DNA from: an uncultured Lachnospiraceae bacterium
GTDB taxonomy: Bacteria; Bacillota; Clostridia; Lachnospirales; Anaerotignaceae
Reading direction: 5' to 3'
DNA length: 16,232 nucleotides
Assembly (NCBI GenBank): GCA_944384285.1
Contig: CALWSX010000166.1
Location: 1-16,232 of the forward strand
Part shown: piece by piece, positions 14,867 to 16,232 of the stretch
Layout of the letters: each line of letters begins with the position of its first letter
How positions within the stretch are numbered: the first letter of the stretch is position 1
Notes under the pieces: model-generated
What the model was told of the DNA's origin: nothing
Databases searched by the model: none
The model's input: the letters and a program-made list of their open reading frames with translations, nothing else
Position numbers and translations under genes: made by a program

Positions 14867-15601
14867 GTTTGTATCATTTTTAAGATTTTTAAGAAATTCT
14901 TGTTCTTTTTTTGAAAGCTCAGCTTTTTCTAAAAGGTCAGGTCTTTTAAAAAAAGTTCTTTTTATAGATTCCATACGCCTCCATTTGGCAATATTTGCAT
15001 GATGACCGGATATTAAAACATCTGGTACTTTTTTACCCATAAATTCGTATGGTCTTGTATATTGAGGGTATTCAAGAAGATTTTCTGAAAAGCTTTCGTC
15101 TGTAAAAGATTCTTCTTTGTTTAATACTCCTTTTATAAGTCTTGAAACAGAGTCAATTATTATGCTTGCGCCAAGTTCTCCGCCCGTAAGAACAAAATCT
15201 CCAATAGATATTTCTTCTGTAACTATTTCTTCAATAATTCTTTCATCAATACCTTCATAATGTCCGCATAAAAGTATAAGGTTTTCCTCTTTTGAAAGTT
15301 CTTCAGCTTTTTTTTGGGTAAAAGGCGAACCTTGAGGAGAAAGATATATTACTTTTGTACCGGTTCTTATATTTTCCGGTATGCTCATATAAGAATCATA
15401 TATAGGAGGGGCTTGCATAACCATACCGGCACCGCCACCATAAGGTGTATCGTCAACGTGTTTATGCTTGTTGTTTGCAAAGTCACGTATATTTATAGTA
15501 TTTACAGTTATGAGGTTTTCTTTTTTGGCTCTGCCTAAAATACTCATATCTGTAAAACAATCAATCATTTCAGGAAAAAGGGTAAGAACATAAAAATTCA
15601 T
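14849..15601 (-). CDS. trmD: tRNA (guanine-37-N1) methyltransferase
   Basis: The 250-residue SPOUT enzyme methylates G37 next to the anticodon and prevents +1 frameshifting. Trefoil-knot segments are present: YLSPQGSPF (87-94), LCGHYEGIDER (111-121) and EISIGDFVLTGGELGA (130-145), followed by LLEYPQYTRP and the C-terminal LISGHHANIAKWRR. The catalytic Asp of E. coli TrmD sits in EDSF; here the segment is TDESF (D168-E169), a variation I also associate with clostridial enzymes. Its ATG follows the rimM stop by one base, with GGAGGG and AAGAGA in the end of rimM, so the pair is coupled. In many Firmicutes rplS comes next; here a terminator and the immunity gene follow instead. Confidence 0.96.
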   Translation of the reverse strand: MNFYVLTLFPEMIDCFTDMSILGRAKKENLITVNTINIRDFANNKHKHVDDTPYGGGAGMVMQAPPIYDSYMSIPENIRTGTKVIYLSPQGSPFTQKKAEELSKEENLILLCGHYEGIDERIIEEIVTEEISIGDFVLTGGELGASIIIDSVSRLIKGVLNKEESFTDESFSENLLEYPQYTRPYEFMGKKVPDVLISGHHANIAKWRRMESIKRTFFKRPDLLEKAELSKKEQEFLKNLKNDTNKRQEP

Positions 15602-15602
15602 A

Positions 15603-16121
15603 TTAATCTCTTAAGCCCTCCATTAAATAAACAGTCATTTTATTGTTTTCTACATCTACATTTAAAATACATTGTTTTATAGCCGGTAAAAGAAGCTCTT
15701 TTTTAGGGTCTTTATCCGGGTTAGTAACAGCATATACATCATTTGCGCCTGTTTGATAAATATTTGTTATTATTCCCAAATATTCTCCCTCATCAGTATA
15801 AACTTCCATATCATAAAGATCTCTTGTGTAAAATTCATCTTCTTCCAAAGGAATAGCAAGGCTGTCAGGAATTAAAATTGTTCCGCCTTTGAATTTTTCT
15901 GCAACATTAATATCGGTTATTCCTTTTAAGTTAAGTAAAACCATATTTTTTTGATATGCAACTTTAGATATTTTGTAAATTTCTTTTTTTCCGGCATATT
16001 CTATAATAATTTCTTTTAAAAGTTCAAATCTATGAGGGTCTTCTGTAGTTGGAAAGACTTTTATAGTGCCTTTTATACCATGAGTTCCTGTTATTTTTCC
16101 AATATTAAAATATTTTTCCAT
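15603..16121 (-). CDS. rimM: 16S rRNA processing / 30S maturation protein RimM
   Basis: The 172-residue protein assists 30S subunit maturation by binding ribosomal protein S19. It has the N-terminal GKITGTHGIKGTIKV (residues 8-22), the hydrophobic linker LIPDSLAIPLEEDEFY, and the PRC-barrel ending LLPAIKQCILNVDVENNKMTVYLMEGL. Length is normal. I chose ATG 16121, where the conserved N-terminus begins, preceded by GGAGG (16126-16130); an in-frame start at 16202 would add 27 hydrophobic residues foreign to the family and would translate through the terminator hairpin. Confidence 0.95.
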   Translation of the reverse strand: MEKYFNIGKITGTHGIKGTIKVFPTTEDPHRFELLKEIIIEYAGKKEIYKISKVAYQKNMVLLNLKGITDINVAEKFKGGTILIPDSLAIPLEEDEFYTRDLYDMEVYTDEGEYLGIITNIYQTGANDVYAVTNPDKDPKKELLLPAIKQCILNVDVENNKMTVYLMEGLRD

Positions 16122-16149
16122 ATTTCCTCCAAATTTTATAAAAACTATA

Positions 16150-16180
16150 AAAAATAGGAGTTCAAAATAAATTGAACCCC
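16150..16180 (-). terminator. Terminator-like hairpin in the region upstream of rimM
   Basis: On the minus strand GGGGTTCAA pairs with TTGAACTCC (16172-16180 with 16157-16165; one G:U pair), loop of six, followed by TATTTTTTATAG. It may end a gene off the right edge or act as an attenuator in a rimM leader, since a TATAAT lies just upstream. Confidence 0.75.
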
Positions 16181-16213
16181 ATGATAGATAAAAGAAATGC
16201 AAATTATTAAAGC

Positions 16214-16219
16214 ATTATA
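16214..16219 (-). promoter_or_regulatory. Candidate -10 upstream of rimM
   Basis: TATAAT on the minus strand, 93 bases before the rimM ATG. The -35 would lie outside the window, so the promoter cannot be confirmed. Confidence 0.35.
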
Positions 16220-16232
16220 CTATTTCCACAAT

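Overview
The window is AT-rich DNA from a low-GC Gram-positive bacterium, most likely a member of the Clostridia. The evidence is strong AGGAGG-type ribosome binding sites, the pth-mfd-foldase lipoprotein order, lipoprotein signal peptides, a rimM-trmD pair, and sharp intrinsic terminators closing most transcription units. Species cannot be named from the sequence alone.

Layout, left to right. (1) 1-194, minus: the start of a small multidrug export family membrane protein. (2) 364-5616, plus: peptidyl-tRNA hydrolase (pth), transcription-repair coupling factor (mfd) and a PrsA/SurA-like foldase lipoprotein overlapping the mfd end, closed by a bidirectional terminator. (3) 5617-6246, minus: an unidentified eight-helix membrane protein. 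(4) 6323-6974, plus: an NADPH-dependent FMN reductase-type flavoprotein with its own promoter and terminator. (5) About 6978-7695: an intact IS200-type insertion sequence (one HUH/Y1 transposase, a hairpin at each end, and a leader able to hide the ribosome binding site), sitting neatly between a terminator and the next promoter. (6) 7730-9976, plus: two tandem M42 glutamyl aminopeptidase-type metallopeptidases, ending in a bidirectional terminator. (7) 9974-10754, minus: a TauE/SafE permease. (8) 10786-14722, minus: a NisI/SpaI-like lantibiotic immunity lipoprotein, an OmpR-type response regulator interrupted by an in-frame stop, a sensor histidine kinase, and a secreted protein with a copper amine oxidase N-domain-like stalk. 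(9) 14833 to the right edge, minus: rimM and trmD, preceded by a terminator-like leader hairpin.

The most interesting region is 11782-14708. Its gene order, immunity lipoprotein then regulator then kinase, copies the nisI...nisR-nisK arrangement of nisin-type clusters, but no lantibiotic precursor, modification enzymes or LanFEG transporter is visible. I read it as an orphan or decaying self-protection (or cheater) module: the regulator carries a TAA between its receiver and DNA-binding domains, with an ATG three codons later. The second item of interest is the IS200 leader. A perfect 14-bp inverted repeat would bury the transposase Shine-Dalgarno, and a perfect TATAAT overlaps the left arm, so a transcript started inside the element would lack that arm while one reading in from outside would carry it.

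Everything else is mainly housekeeping: translation (pth, rimM, trmD), DNA repair (mfd), protein folding at the cell surface, and peptide degradation. No CRISPR array, tRNA or rRNA was found. There is no stretch over 300 bases without a gene apart from the sub-terminal parts of the insertion sequence.
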